DNA of 64,000 bases from an uncultured Lachnospiraceae bacterium. GTDB lineage: Bacteria; Bacillota; Clostridia; Lachnospirales; Lachnospiraceae. Under the pieces are notes generated by a model, which saw nothing but the letters and a program-made list of their open reading frames with translations, was not told the origin of the DNA and searched no databases. Location of the stretch: assembly GCA_947626505.1 (NCBI GenBank), contig CANQSN010000002.1:1-64000 (forward strand), given 5' to 3'. Shown in pieces: positions 1-9,831 of the stretch (the first letter of the stretch is position 1; each line of letters opens with the position of its first letter). A program made the translations under genes and the position numbers.

Positions 1-355
1 GTAATTCTGGTATCTAACCTTTCTTCAACATCAGTTATCTTTGTATCAAGACCTGCTATTTGGTCGCCAAGATTTTCCTCAACGCTTGTTATTCTGGTAT
101 CCAGTCTTTCCTCAACGTCAGTAATCCTGTTGCCAAGATTTTCTTCGACGCTTGTTATTCTGGCATCCAGTCTTTCTTCAACATCAGTAATCCTGTTACC
201 AAGATTTTCCTCAACGTTTGTTATTCTGGTATCTAACCTTTCCTCAACATCGGTTATCCTGTTGCCAAGATTTTCCTCAACGCTTGTTATTCTGGCATCC
301 AGTCTTTCTTCAACATCAGTAATCCTGTTGCCAAGATTTTCCTCAACGCTTGTTA
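1..355 (-). repeat. 66-bp tandem repeat encoding two hendecads
   Basis: About five tandem 66-bp units, each made of two related 33-bp halves, lie inside the coiled-coil gene. Units differ by a few synonymous or conservative changes (Ala/Thr before the last Arg, Ser/Asn at unit position 3). Unit number is likely to vary between strains through slippage or recombination. Confidence 0.85.
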
Positions 356-395
356 TTGTAGATAAAATTAAATTAAGTTTTTCACTATCCGACAC
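1..395 (-). CDS. Coiled-coil protein with 11-residue repeats (C-terminus beyond window)
   Basis: The gene begins at a GTG (position 395) seven bases after a strong AAAGGGGG site and runs off the left edge, leaving 131 codons. After about 13 residues (MSDSEKLNLILST) the protein consists of alternating 11-residue units, ITSVEENLGNR and ITDVEERLDAR. Hydrophobic residues fall at unit positions 1, 4 and 8 (spacing 3-4-4), the hendecad pattern of a slightly right-handed coiled coil. At DNA level the pair is a 66-bp tandem repeat. There is no signal peptide, so it is probably cytosolic. Function is unknown. Short proteins with such repeats occur in Lachnospiraceae, often without a known domain. It lies about 230 bp downstream of mutL but has its own promoter. 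The coding strand is clear; the opposite strand is open only because of the repeat. Confidence 0.75.
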   Translation of the reverse strand, partial: MSDSEKLNLILSTITSVEENLGNRITDVEERLDARITSVEENLGNRITDVEERLDTRITNVEENLGNRITDVEERLDARITSVEENLGNRITDVEERLDTRITSVEENLGDQIAGLDTKITDVEERLDTRI

Positions 396-536
396 TTACT
401 TTCCCCCTTTACATAATATGTAATAACTTAGCTATATTCATATTGAATAAACTCATACCTCGTGTTTCATGAATTGTAAACATGCATACGCATGTAAATA
501 TAATTTATGATGCTGCTAGATTTGTATTCTAAAATT

Positions 537-566
537 ATTATAAACTATATAAGTTTATAGTGTCAA
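537..566 (-). promoter_or_regulatory. Promoter of the coiled-coil gene with palindromic spacer
   Basis: On the minus strand, -35 TTGACA (561-566) and -10 TATAAT (537-542) are both consensus and separated by 18 bp. A perfect inverted repeat, TATAAACT-n5-AGTTTATA (539-559), fills the spacer and overlaps the -10, as expected for an operator. The leader is about 135 nt and carries a second inverted repeat, ACATGC-n4-GCATGT (480-495). Confidence 0.75.
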
Positions 567-625
567 TAAAAAAAATCAATATTCGACAGAATTTTCTCAA
601 AGCAAAAGAAAGACTATTTTCAATA

Positions 626-2617
626 TTATTTATCCTGAATACGTTTAAATTTCTTTTCTATATCCGCTTTGGTCATAGAAATAATCGTTGGTCTGCCATG
701 TGGACATGTAAACGGTGACTCCAATGTAAAAAGCTCATCAACCAGTCTGTCCGCCTCCTCAAAGCTTAAATGCTGATTTCCCTTTACCGAAGCCTTGCAC
801 GCCATAGTAGCGATTTTCATTGAGATAACATCTGACGTATTACCGCTTTTCCTGACTAAATCACCCTTTAGTGTAAGAGATGTACCACTTATACTGTCCG
901 CCAGCTCGTCAAGCAATGCAACGAATGCATCTTTATCTGTAATTCCGTATAAATCTGTAGGTACTCCGCTGATACTGTATTCCTCACCGCCAAAATGTGA
1001 AATCTCAAAACCAAAGTCAGCAAAATAATCTCTGTACTCCTCATAAACCAATGCTTCTTTAGGTGACAAAGTTACGATGATAGGAGGAGAAACCTGTTGC
1101 ACATATATATTTTTTTTATCCTGTAAATGCTTTATAAATCGTTCATAATTAACTTTTTCATGAGCAGCATGCTGGTCCATAATAAAAAGCTTGTTATCAT
1201 ACTCAATCAGCCAATAGGTTTTAAATAGCTGTCCGATAATCCGATGTTTTGGCTTTGCCTGTTCTCCCAAAAATCCTGAATCTGCAAATGTCATCTGTTC
1301 AGGCATTTTAGTAACTTCCTTCGGTACAGTTAAATTAATATTAGAATTTTCATTGTCAGATAAAACATTTGCCTTATTATTTAGATTATTTGTATTATCC
1401 TTGTCCGAATTATATGAAGCCGGTTCCTCATTAAGCTGCACAGCATTAAAAAAGTCCTGTGGTATTTCCTGCAAATCCTTGCTCTTTTGAATTACCGGTT
1501 CTAAAATCTTCTGCTCCATTGCCCTTCTCTGTGTTTCAAAAGGCTCAGCGCCCCTTCGAATACTTTTAGCAGCATATGATTTCACTTCCCTTTTCGTATC
1601 CACAGGAAGCTCCGGAATTAAATCCTGATTTAATAAAACTTGTCGAATTTCAGTTTTTAATACTTCATAAATTCTACGTTCATCCTTAAACTTTAACTCC
1701 ATTTTAGTTGGATGTACATTGATATCAAGGTGGTCTGGTTTAATTGTAAACATTAAACATACAAATGGAAAACGATGTACCATTGTAAAGGTTTTATAAG
1801 CCTCTTCTACTGATTTGTAAATAATATTACTTTTAACATAACGTTTGTTTACATAATAATTTTCAAATGAACGGTTTCCACGACTGACCACCGGCTTTCC
1901 TATAAATCCTGTGACAGACATTTTAAGCTCTTCGCTAGTAAATGAGAATGGAAGCAGATTTTTTGCTACATCTTTACCAAATACTGTATAAATAATATCT
2001 TTGATATTACCATTACCAGAGGTATGAAAGCGGTTTTGTCCATTCATTATAAATTGAAATGAAATTTCCGGGTGTGACAGAGCAAGCTGTTGCACCAAAT
2101 CATAAATATGTGCGCCTTCGGTCTGAGGCGTCTTTAAAAATTTTTGACGGGCAGGTACATTATAAAAAATATTGCGGACAATAAATGTAGTACCTTCCGG
2201 ACATCCGATATGCTCAATTGATTGTTCTTTTCCACCGGCAATCATATACCTTACTCCGGTAAGTTCAGAGCTTGTCTTGGTAATTAACTCCACTTGTGAC
2301 ACTGCAGCAATGCTTGAAAGCGCCTCTCCTCTAAATCCCAGTGAAGAAATATTTAATAAATCGGTTGCGCTTCTGATTTTGCTTGTCGCATGTCTTAAAA
2401 ATGCTGTTGGTACATCAGAATCTTCAATACCGGTTCCATTGTCCGTAATTCGTATTAAGCTTATTCCACCATCCTTTATTTCAATGGTAATGGCATTTGC
2501 CTTGCTGTCGATAGAATTTTCCACCAACTCTTTTACTACAGATGACGGACGTTCAATAACCTCTCCTGCAGCAATTTTGTCAATTGTGAGTTCGTCTAAT
2601 ATCTGTATATTTCCCAT
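626..2617 (-). CDS. mutL: DNA mismatch repair protein MutL (endonuclease type)
   Basis: MutL couples mismatch recognition by MutS to strand incision. The N-terminal GHKL ATPase shows the LVENSIDS, DNGTGI and GFRGEALSSI motifs. The C-terminal half carries the metal-binding endonuclease motif DQHAAHEKVNYE (around residue 480) and the CPHGRP motif near the end, so this is the nicking type found in bacteria without MutH. A variable acidic/Asn-rich linker joins the halves. I start at the ATG at 2617 (MGNIQILDE), preceded by GAGGTG, rather than four codons upstream, because family members begin at this point; this gives 663 aa. It follows mutS by 104 bp, and the gap contains a short AT-rich hairpin (2639-2656). 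Confidence 0.97.
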   Translation of the reverse strand: MGNIQILDELTIDKIAAGEVIERPSSVVKELVENSIDSKANAITIEIKDGGISLIRITDNGTGIEDSDVPTAFLRHATSKIRSATDLLNISSLGFRGEALSSIAAVSQVELITKTSSELTGVRYMIAGGKEQSIEHIGCPEGTTFIVRNIFYNVPARQKFLKTPQTEGAHIYDLVQQLALSHPEISFQFIMNGQNRFHTSGNGNIKDIIYTVFGKDVAKNLLPFSFTSEELKMSVTGFIGKPVVSRGNRSFENYYVNKRYVKSNIIYKSVEEAYKTFTMVHRFPFVCLMFTIKPDHLDINVHPTKMELKFKDERRIYEVLKTEIRQVLLNQDLIPELPVDTKREVKSYAAKSIRRGAEPFETQRRAMEQKILEPVIQKSKDLQEIPQDFFNAVQLNEEPASYNSDKDNTNNLNNKANVLSDNENSNINLTVPKEVTKMPEQMTFADSGFLGEQAKPKHRIIGQLFKTYWLIEYDNKLFIMDQHAAHEKVNYERFIKHLQDKKNIYVQQVSPPIIVTLSPKEALVYEEYRDYFADFGFEISHFGGEEYSISGVPTDLYGITDKDAFVALLDELADSISGTSLTLKGDLVRKSGNTSDVISMKIATMACKASVKGNQHLSFEEADRLVDELFTLESPFTCPHGRPTIISMTKADIEKKFKRIQDK

Positions 2618-2721
2618 ACCACACCTCATCTTTCTAAAATCAAAATGTATTTTGATTAAAGCTCTTTCTTATAGTTGCCCTATACTTTAACTAGATTAAC
2701 CCGTAACTTTAAGGAAATGAT

Positions 2722-5340
2722 TTATACCTCTTTTTTAAGCTCACTAAGCGTTTTAAGCGCCTGCATAGGCGTCATATTATCAATATCCAACGCCTTAATC
2801 CGTTCAATTACAGGATTAGGGCCTGCAAAATCAAATAGAGATATCTGACGTTCCTCCTCCTTATCCATATGCTGCAATGATTTACTAATTGTAATTTCAC
2901 TAACCTTATCCGCCAAATAATTGTCGCTTAACTGTGCACTAATCTCCCTAGCCCGCTTAAGCACCGGCTCAGGAACACCTGCAAGCCTTGCCACTTGTAT
3001 TCCGTAGCTTTTATCTGTACCGCCCTTTCTGATTTTCCTTAAGAATACTATCTCGTTCCCTTCCTCCTTTACCGCAATACAGTAATTGTTAACTCCGTCT
3101 AAACGCCCCTCAAGTTCTGTCAGTTCATGGTAGTGAGTGGCAAATAGCGCTTTTGCACCAAGAAGTTTACGGTTTGCAATGTATTCAACTACTGCCCATG
3201 CAATGCTTAGTCCATCGAAGGTAGACGTCCCGCGTCCAATCTCATCAAGAATCAACAAGCTTTTTTCAGTTGCGTTTCTAAGAATATTTGCAACCTCACT
3301 CATTTCTACCATAAATGTACTATGTCCTGAAGCTAAATCATCTGACGCCCCTACTCTTGTGAAAATACGGTCTGCAATAGAAATACTGGCGCTGCTGGCA
3401 GGAACAAACGAGCCTGCCTGTGCCATAAGCACAATCAATGCAGTCTGGCGCATATAGGTGGATTTTCCTGCCATATTGGGTCCCGTAATAATAGAAATAC
3501 GATGGTCTTTACTGTCTAAATAGGTATCGTTTACAATAAAGGAATCATTGGGAATCATTTTTTCCACAACAGGATGTCGTCCGTCTTTAATGTTAATAAT
3601 CCCATCTTCGTTAAGCTCAGGACGCACATAATGGTTATGATCAGCTACATAAGCTAATGATGCATAAACATCAAGCCGAGCGATTAAATGTGCAGTTTTC
3701 TGCACACGCTCCATAGCAGCCGCCAACGAGTCCCTAACTGATACAAAAAGCTCGTACTCCATTGAATACAGCTTGTCTTGTGCACCGGTTATAGTATTGG
3801 CAATGTTGTTTAATTCTTCTGTGGTATATCTCTCCGCATTGGATAATGTCTGCTTTCTTATGTAATAATCAGGAACTAAATCCTTATAAGAATTGGTAAC
3901 TTCCAAGTAATATCCAAACACCTTGTTGTATTTAATACGGAGATTTTTAATTCCTGTACTTTCCCTCTCCTTTGCCTCATATTCCGCCAGCCACTGCTTT
4001 CCTTCTGTTTTTGCCCTTTTTAAAACATCCAGTTTATCACTAAAACCGTCCTTGATAATTCCGCCCTCCTTTATTGCGAGAGGAGGCTCCTCTACAATGG
4101 CGCGTTCAATAAGCTCATACAAATCCGTAAGAGTATCAAATTCATCTTTAATTTCAGGGAAATAGCCATTTTCCAAATCTTTAATAACATTTTTTATATG
4201 TGGCAGCATTTCCATAGAATTACGAAATGCAATCAAGTCCCTTGGATTAGCAGTTTTATAACTAACCCGACTTATAAGTCTTTCCAAATCGTAAATAGAT
4301 CCAAGATATTCCCTAAGCTCCTCTCTAAGCATCATTTGATCATTCAGGGCGTCAATGGTGTCATAGCGTAAAATCAAAGACGCCTTATCCATTAGCGGCT
4401 GCTCTATGTACGAGCGCAGCAGCCTTGCTCCCATGGCAGTTTTTGTTTTATCAAGCACCCATAAAAGAGAACCGCGTTTATTTTTATCCCTAAGCGTACT
4501 TGTAAGCTCTAAATTTCTTCTGGTAGAGCTGTCAAGCAGCATAAACTGGTCCGTAATATACGGAGTAATATGCAGCAAATGAGCAAGATTATTTTTCTGT
4601 GTTTCCTGCAAATAAGTAAGCGCCGCCCCGCAGGCAACAACTGCAGATTTCATATCGCTTAAACCAAGTCCCTCTAAAGATTTAACATGAAAATGGCTAT
4701 AAATAATATTTTTACAATTATCCTCTGTAAAATAGTATTTTTGTACAGAATTAATTGAAATATTAAGCTGTTCACGATAATATTCCGTATCAAAATCTTC
4801 CTTTAAAAACTCCTTATTGCAAATAATTTCTGCCGGTGAAAATTTATTAATTTCATCAAGAGTTTTGGCCAAGCTTATAATTTCAGTAGTAAGAAAATCC
4901 CCTGTTGTAATATCAATGGTGGCAATTCCATAAACACCGTCATTTGCATAAATTGCCATCAGGTAATTGTTTTTTCCTTCGTCAAGGTTCTGGGGTGAGA
5001 TATTTGTTCCGGGCGTAACTATACGAATGACCTCACGCTTCACCAGTCCTTTTACAAGCTTTGGATCTTCCACCTGCTCACATATTCCAACCTTATAACC
5101 ATTTTCAACAAGCTTATTTAAGTAGGTATCGCATGCGTGATATGGAACGCCGCACATGGGAGCCCGCTCCTCTTGTCCGCAATTTTTTCCGGTTAATGCA
5201 ATTTCTAATATTTTAGAGGCAGTCAGCGCATCCTCAAAAAACATTTCATAAAAGTCACCCAGACGATAAAACAGAATACAGTCAGGATACTGTTTTTTAA
5301 TTTCAAAATACTGTTTCATCATTGGCGTAAGCTCTGCCAT
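2722..5340 (-). CDS. mutS: DNA mismatch repair protein MutS
   Basis: MutS recognises mispairs and recruits MutL. The 872-aa protein has the normal MutS1 length and order. Domain I carries the mismatch-wedging GDFYEMF motif near residue 28, followed by connector, lever and clamp domains. The C-terminal ATPase has GPNMAGKST (Walker A), DEIGRGTSTFDG (Walker B) and ATHYHEL. The start follows an AGGTG ribosome binding site. It lies 19 bp after miaB and just before mutL, a usual order in Clostridia, and is probably cotranscribed with both. Confidence 0.98.
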   Translation of the reverse strand: MAELTPMMKQYFEIKKQYPDCILFYRLGDFYEMFFEDALTASKILEIALTGKNCGQEERAPMCGVPYHACDTYLNKLVENGYKVGICEQVEDPKLVKGLVKREVIRIVTPGTNISPQNLDEGKNNYLMAIYANDGVYGIATIDITTGDFLTTEIISLAKTLDEINKFSPAEIICNKEFLKEDFDTEYYREQLNISINSVQKYYFTEDNCKNIIYSHFHVKSLEGLGLSDMKSAVVACGAALTYLQETQKNNLAHLLHITPYITDQFMLLDSSTRRNLELTSTLRDKNKRGSLLWVLDKTKTAMGARLLRSYIEQPLMDKASLILRYDTIDALNDQMMLREELREYLGSIYDLERLISRVSYKTANPRDLIAFRNSMEMLPHIKNVIKDLENGYFPEIKDEFDTLTDLYELIERAIVEEPPLAIKEGGIIKDGFSDKLDVLKRAKTEGKQWLAEYEAKERESTGIKNLRIKYNKVFGYYLEVTNSYKDLVPDYYIRKQTLSNAERYTTEELNNIANTITGAQDKLYSMEYELFVSVRDSLAAAMERVQKTAHLIARLDVYASLAYVADHNHYVRPELNEDGIINIKDGRHPVVEKMIPNDSFIVNDTYLDSKDHRISIITGPNMAGKSTYMRQTALIVLMAQAGSFVPASSASISIADRIFTRVGASDDLASGHSTFMVEMSEVANILRNATEKSLLILDEIGRGTSTFDGLSIAWAVVEYIANRKLLGAKALFATHYHELTELEGRLDGVNNYCIAVKEEGNEIVFLRKIRKGGTDKSYGIQVARLAGVPEPVLKRAREISAQLSDNYLADKVSEITISKSLQHMDKEEERQISLFDFAGPNPVIERIKALDIDNMTPMQALKTLSELKKEV

Positions 5341-5359
5341 TATTTCACCTAATCCTTTC

Positions 5360-6853
5360 TCACCTAACTTCTCCTAAATAATAAAAGCCCATAGCTTTCT
5401 TTAGATACACGTTTTTAAATGTACCAATATCATTTTTAGAGCCCTTAAAATGTACTAATATGTTGTTATCAAGTCTTCCTGTTACCATTGAACAATCGTG
5501 AGCGTTTACATTTTCTACCAAAACCTCAGCAGTTTTTCCCTCAAGCCTTCCTGTACGTTTTTTAGAAATTTCATTTACCAATGTTAAAAGCCGGTCAAAC
5601 CGGTCCTTTACTATATCTTCAGGCACCTGCTCCATATCTGCCGCCGGTGTGCCGCTTCTTCTAGAATATATAAATGTGTATGCTGAATCATATTTTACCC
5701 GGCGCACCACATCCATTGTCTCCAAAAAATCATCTTCCGTCTCACCGGGATATCCTACAATAATATCAGTAGTAATAGATAAGTCCGGCATGGCCTCTCT
5801 AAGTTTTTCAACCAAGCCAATATACTGTTCCTTTGTATATTTGCGGTTCATGCTTTTAAGCAGCCGGCTGCTCCCCGACTGCAATGGTAAATGAAAATGC
5901 CTGCAAACCTTTTTGGAATTTGCCATAACAGAAATAAGCTCGTCTGACAAATCCTTTGGATGTGATGTCATAAATCTTATCCTTTGTAATCCATCTATCT
6001 TATCTACCTCTTTAAGTAATTCGGCAAAATTTATTGGCTCACAAAGTCCGTTTCCGTAGGAATTTACATTCTGTCCTAACAGCATTATCTCTACTACGCC
6101 ATCCTCTACAAGATGTTCAATTTCACGTAAAATGGCTTTTGGTTCCCTGCTTCTCTCCCGACCTCTTACGTAGGGTACAATGCAATAGCTGCAAAAATTA
6201 TTACATCCATACATAATATTAACTCCGGCCTTAAAAGGAAACTTACGTCTGCTTGGAAGCTCCTCCACAATCTGGTCTGTATTCTCCCAAATATCAACAA
6301 TCTGATTGCCTGATTGTAACCGGTAATATAATAGTTCTGCAAATTTGAAAATATTATGAGTGCCAAATATTAAATCTACAAAGGGATAGCTTTTACATAT
6401 TTTTTCTACCACATGGGCCTCCTGCATCATACACCCGCACAATCCTATTATCATATAAGGATTATCGCGCTTTTGGGATTTTAAATGTCCAAGACGCCCA
6501 TAAACCTTTTGGTTAGCATTTTCCCTTACAGTACAGGTATTATAAAGAATAAAATCACAGGCTCCTTCTTCAGCTTCTTCATACCCAAGACATTCTAAAA
6601 TAGCGGTAAGCTTTTCGCTGTCTCTGGCATTCATCTGACAGCCGAAGGTTTTTATATAATATCTAAGAGGTCTTCCGATTTCATCACTTATATTCTTTAC
6701 AAGCTGTTTGCATTTTCCCATAAAATAATATTGACGCCCGGGCTCAGTATCCGGAACAGGCATATCAAGATTTACATCATCAAGATTAATATTTTTAAGA
6801 GCCTCTATTGATATATTGTTTATATCTGATTTATTATCCATATTATTAAACAT
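5360..6853 (-). CDS. miaB: tRNA-2-methylthio-N6-dimethylallyladenosine synthase MiaB
   Basis: A radical SAM methylthiotransferase that adds a methylthio group to i6A37 of tRNAs reading UNN codons. It has the N-terminal UPF0004 domain with three cluster cysteines (FGCQMN, YNTCTVRENA, LCGCMMQ), the radical SAM motif GCNNFCSYC, and a C-terminal TRAM domain. At 497 aa it has about 55 extra N-terminal residues before YYIKTFGCQMN, a common clostridial feature. The ATG at 6853 is preceded by GAAGGG. It lies upstream of mutS in the same operon; the 48-bp gap to proA holds a small hairpin with AGCG/CGCT arms. Confidence 0.96.
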   Translation of the reverse strand: MFNNMDNKSDINNISIEALKNINLDDVNLDMPVPDTEPGRQYYFMGKCKQLVKNISDEIGRPLRYYIKTFGCQMNARDSEKLTAILECLGYEEAEEGACDFILYNTCTVRENANQKVYGRLGHLKSQKRDNPYMIIGLCGCMMQEAHVVEKICKSYPFVDLIFGTHNIFKFAELLYYRLQSGNQIVDIWENTDQIVEELPSRRKFPFKAGVNIMYGCNNFCSYCIVPYVRGRERSREPKAILREIEHLVEDGVVEIMLLGQNVNSYGNGLCEPINFAELLKEVDKIDGLQRIRFMTSHPKDLSDELISVMANSKKVCRHFHLPLQSGSSRLLKSMNRKYTKEQYIGLVEKLREAMPDLSITTDIIVGYPGETEDDFLETMDVVRRVKYDSAYTFIYSRRSGTPAADMEQVPEDIVKDRFDRLLTLVNEISKKRTGRLEGKTAEVLVENVNAHDCSMVTGRLDNNILVHFKGSKNDIGTFKNVYLKKAMGFYYLGEVR

Positions 6854-6901
6854 TGTCCCTTCTGTTTGAATTACAATGAGCGCTTGCCGACGCTTTGTTT
6901 T

Positions 6902-8143
6902 CTACTCACGAATCTGACCATCACCGTAGATTATATATTTGGTAGTGGTTAATGCAAGCAGCCCCATTGGCCCTCTGGCATGCAGCTTCTGTGTGCTGAT
7001 TCCAATCTCCGCTCCGAATCCGAATTCAAATCCATCAGTAAAGCGCGTGGAAGCATTTACATACACGCAGGCAGCATCAATCTCTTTAAGGAAACGTTCA
7101 GCATTTGCATAATCCTTAGTCACAATAGTTTCGGAATGTTTTGTATTATACTTGTTAATATGCGTAATTGCCTCATCTAAAGAGTCTACTGTTTTAACAG
7201 AAATAATAGAATCCAAATATTCCGTTCCCCAGTCTTCTTCAGTGGCAGGAATTATGTTGTCTGCAATAGAACGACATACCTCATCTCCACGAATCTCCAC
7301 TCCCTTTTCATTAAGCCTCGCAGCTATTGCCCTTATAAATTGTTTTGCAATGGCGCTATGAACCACAAGGGATTCACAGGCATTGCACACTCCAAGCCGC
7401 TGGGTTTTTGCGTTAAATACAATATTACATGCCATATCAATATCTGCGCTTTCATCTACATATACATGGCAGTTTCCGGTTCCCGTCTCAATCACTGGTA
7501 CAGTAGCATTTTTAACAACGCTGTTAATTAAGCCTGCTCCACCTCTTGGAATCAGCACATCGATATATTGGTTCATCTTCATAAGCTTTGTGGCGGTTTC
7601 TCTCGAAGTATCTGAAAGAACCTGAATGGCTGCTTCTGGAAGTCCCTCCTGTTTAAGAACATTGGAAATAACATTACCAATGGCAAGATTGGAATTAATG
7701 GCATCAGAGCCGCCTCTTAAAATTACAGCATTTCCAGCTTTAAAGCACAATGAAAATGCATCTGCAGTCACATTAGGACGAGATTCATAAATGATTCCAA
7801 TAACTCCTAGCGGAACTCTCATTTGGCCAATTTTAAGACCATTTGGCCTAAGCTTCATTCCCAGAATTTCTCCCACAGGATCCTCCAGCTCAGAAACCTG
7901 TTTAACCCCCAATGCAATTCCCTCTATCCGTTCCTTAGTAAGCCGCAGTCTGTCCACCAGTGAAGCCTTCATTTTATTTTCTAATGCTGCTGCAATATCT
8001 TTTTCATTCTCCTTTAAAATCTCATCAACATTATCATTCAATGCTTCTGATATTTTTACCAGCGCCTCATTTTTTTTAATTGTTGAAGTTTTACCAAGCA
8101 CAAATGCCGCTTCTCTTGCATTCTTTCCGATTATATCTAACAT
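6902..8143 (-). CDS. proA: Gamma-glutamyl phosphate reductase ProA
   Basis: Second step of proline biosynthesis: NADPH-dependent reduction of glutamyl-5-phosphate to glutamate-5-semialdehyde. The 413-aa protein is of full family length and resembles aldehyde dehydrogenases, with the catalytic cysteine in [12 protein letters not shown] and the motifs IYESRPNVT and [17 protein letters not shown] precedes the ATG. It is separated from proB by fau and DUF896 genes in one run of closely spaced genes, so the pathway partners are probably coexpressed. Confidence 0.98.
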   Translation of the reverse strand: MLDIIGKNAREAAFVLGKTSTIKKNEALVKISEALNDNVDEILKENEKDIAAALENKMKASLVDRLRLTKERIEGIALGVKQVSELEDPVGEILGMKLRPNGLKIGQMRVPLGVIGIIYESRPNVTADAFSLCFKAGNAVILRGGSDAINSNLAIGNVISNVLKQEGLPEAAIQVLSDTSRETATKLMKMNQYIDVLIPRGGAGLINSVVKNATVPVIETGTGNCHVYVDESADIDMACNIVFNAKTQRLGVCNACESLVVHSAIAKQFIRAIAARLNEKGVEIRGDEVCRSIADNIIPATEEDWGTEYLDSIISVKTVDSLDEAITHINKYNTKHSETIVTKDYANAERFLKEIDAACVYVNASTRFTDGFEFGFGAEIGISTQKLHARGPMGLLALTTTKYIIYGDGQIRE

Positions 8144-8162
8144 ATCTGTCTCCTTTCATTAT

Positions 8163-8717
8163 TCACAATATCATCTGCGTATCTGTAATAATAATATCAG
8201 CCGGCTTATCGTAGTCCTCCGTTTCAAAGGAATCTACAACTTGGAAATCGTAAGCCAGACCAATTGCATACAAATCTGGATATCTCTCCATATATCGGTC
8301 ATAGTATCCTTTACCATACCCAATTCTGTTTTTACGTTTATCATATGCTACTGCCGGAAGAAAAATCATAGCATCCCTAACGGGCTCAATTAAAATGCTT
8401 TCGGGAGGCTCCAGTATTCCAAATCTTCCCGGTGAGAGCAGCGACAAATCAAATACTGAATAAAACTCCATTTTTCCATCGTCATAGGAAACAGGAAGGC
8501 CAACTGTCTTTTTATTATCTAATGCATTCTTAATAATAGCAGTTGTATCAATTTCATTTTGAATAGCAGAATAAACTAAAATAGTTTGACATTCCTGATA
8601 TTCAGCTAACGATAAAAGTCTTGCAGTACAAGCGGCGCTTGCCCTTTTTACTTCCTCTTTTGTAAGACGAAGCCTTTGCGATTTAATTTGTTCTCTTATT
8701 GCGTCCTTAGTGAACAT
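8163..8717 (-). CDS. 5-formyltetrahydrofolate cyclo-ligase
   Basis: Converts 5-formyl-THF to 5,10-methenyl-THF with ATP, salvaging an inhibitory folate. The 184-aa protein carries the family signature GYGKGYYDRYM and the N-terminal basic stretch that binds phosphate. The ATG at 8717 overlaps the end of the DUF896 gene by 11 bp, which indicates translational coupling. It is placed between proB and proA. No folate role for the neighbours is evident, so I read this as an operon of convenience. Confidence 0.95.
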   Translation of the reverse strand: MFTKDAIREQIKSQRLRLTKEEVKRASAACTARLLSLAEYQECQTILVYSAIQNEIDTTAIIKNALDNKKTVGLPVSYDDGKMEFYSVFDLSLLSPGRFGILEPPESILIEPVRDAMIFLPAVAYDKRKNRIGYGKGYYDRYMERYPDLYAIGLAYDFQVVDSFETEDYDKPADIIITDTQMIL

Positions 8718-8916
8718 CTTTCTTTTTTAACTCCTCTATCGAACCGTCTTTATTTACTACTTTGACATTATCCAAAGTATTTTTTAAATTTGTCTTTATT
8801 GAATTGATATACTCCCTTCTAAGAGCAGCCTGTTCGGATTTTTCTTCCTCTGTCAATTCCGAAGTCTTCATTTTATGATATAACTCGTTAATACGTGCAA
8901 TCTTCTTCTCGTCCAT
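8707..8916 (-). CDS. DUF896 (YnzC/UPF0291) family small protein
   Basis: A 69-aa cytosolic protein beginning MDEKKIARINELYHK, with the family core EEEKSEQAALRREYINSIK and NTLDNVKVV. B. subtilis YnzC is LexA-controlled and folds as a helical hairpin; its molecular role is unknown. I chose the ATG at 8916, which has GGAGGG four bases upstream. An upstream TTG (8931) would overlap the proB stop and lacks a site. It starts 11 bp after proB and ends inside fau. Confidence 0.92.
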   Translation of the reverse strand: MDEKKIARINELYHKMKTSELTEEEKSEQAALRREYINSIKTNLKNTLDNVKVVNKDGSIEELKKKDVH

Positions 8917-8927
8917 CCTGCCCTCCG

Positions 8928-9764
8928 TCAATCGTTAAGGAAATGCTTCATATCAAAATCATTTAACTTATTACGCACAAATAAAGTGCCTACATCCTCA
9001 CCGTTAATAATACTGTTTAAAACGCTTACATCTTCACCGTTGGCAATAACCATATCACAGCCGGAGCTGTTAGCAATCCTTGCCGCCTGAAACTTAGTTA
9101 TCATTCCGCCGGTTCCAAAGGCAGTATCTGAATCCTTTGCCATCTTTACAATATCCTCTGTCATATCCTCTACAACACTAACTAAACGAGCGTTAGGATT
9201 GTTTCTGGGATCATCTGTAAACAACCCGTCAATATCTGATAAAAGAATAAGTAAATCAGCTTCCACAAGATTAGCCACTACTGCCGATAGAGTATCATTA
9301 TCTCCAAATTCAATCTCATGGGTAGATACGGTATCATTTTCATTTACGACAGGAATAACATCCAATTGCATAAGCTCATTAAATGTATTAACTACATTCA
9401 TACGACGTTTGTCATTGGTTAATACCCGTTTTGTAAGAAGCACCTGAGCGGTAGTCTGATGGTATTCAGAAAATAACTTCTGGTAAATCATCATAAGCTG
9501 CCCTTGCCCTACTGCAGCACAAGCCTGTTTTAGCGATAAGGTCTTAGGCTTTTTTAATAACCCTAAGGATTTAAATCCAACTCCAATTGCACCGGAGGAA
9601 ACTAGAATAACATCCCTGCCCTGATTCTTAATATCACACAGAATACGCACCAAGCGTTCCAGCTTGTTATAATTTATATTTCCGGTTTCCTCATGCACTA
9701 GAGTAGAGGAACCGACCTTAATTACAATCTTTTTTCTATTAACTAACTGTTTCCTGTAATCCAT
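8928..9764 (-). CDS. proB: Glutamate 5-kinase ProB, without PUA domain
   Basis: First step of proline biosynthesis, phosphorylating glutamate. The 278-aa protein has the amino-acid kinase fold: IVIKVGSSTL at the N-terminus, LVSSGAIGVG, and the nucleotide region LLLLSDIDGLFTDDPR-like near residue 165, then FGTGGMITK. It stops after the kinase domain, lacking the C-terminal PUA domain of the E. coli-type enzyme (about 367 aa). It is the first gene of the proB-to-mutL run and AGGAGA precedes the ATG. In other ProB proteins proline feedback acts on the kinase domain, so inhibition may be retained. Confidence 0.97.
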   Translation of the reverse strand: MDYRKQLVNRKKIVIKVGSSTLVHEETGNINYNKLERLVRILCDIKNQGRDVILVSSGAIGVGFKSLGLLKKPKTLSLKQACAAVGQGQLMMIYQKLFSEYHQTTAQVLLTKRVLTNDKRRMNVVNTFNELMQLDVIPVVNENDTVSTHEIEFGDNDTLSAVVANLVEADLLILLSDIDGLFTDDPRNNPNARLVSVVEDMTEDIVKMAKDSDTAFGTGGMITKFQAARIANSSGCDMVIANGEDVSVLNSIINGEDVGTLFVRNKLNDFDMKHFLND

Positions 9765-9831
9765 AGCTGTCTCCTGTATCTTTTATTTTAATTCAATAAT
9801 AACACATTTTACTATTTTTCACTACTCAAAA

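Noticed and set aside
1-355. CRISPR array
   Set aside because: Units are contiguous 66-bp coding repeats without spacers and in frame with a protein.
130-423. Plus-strand open frame with Leu/Ser/Val repeats
   Set aside because: It is the complement of the tandem repeat in the minus-strand gene, which has the promoter, a strong ribosome binding site and a hendecad pattern.
2630-2721. Terminator between mutS and mutL
   Set aside because: The ATCAAAA/TTTTGAT hairpin is short and AT-only with little T-run; cotranscription is more likely.
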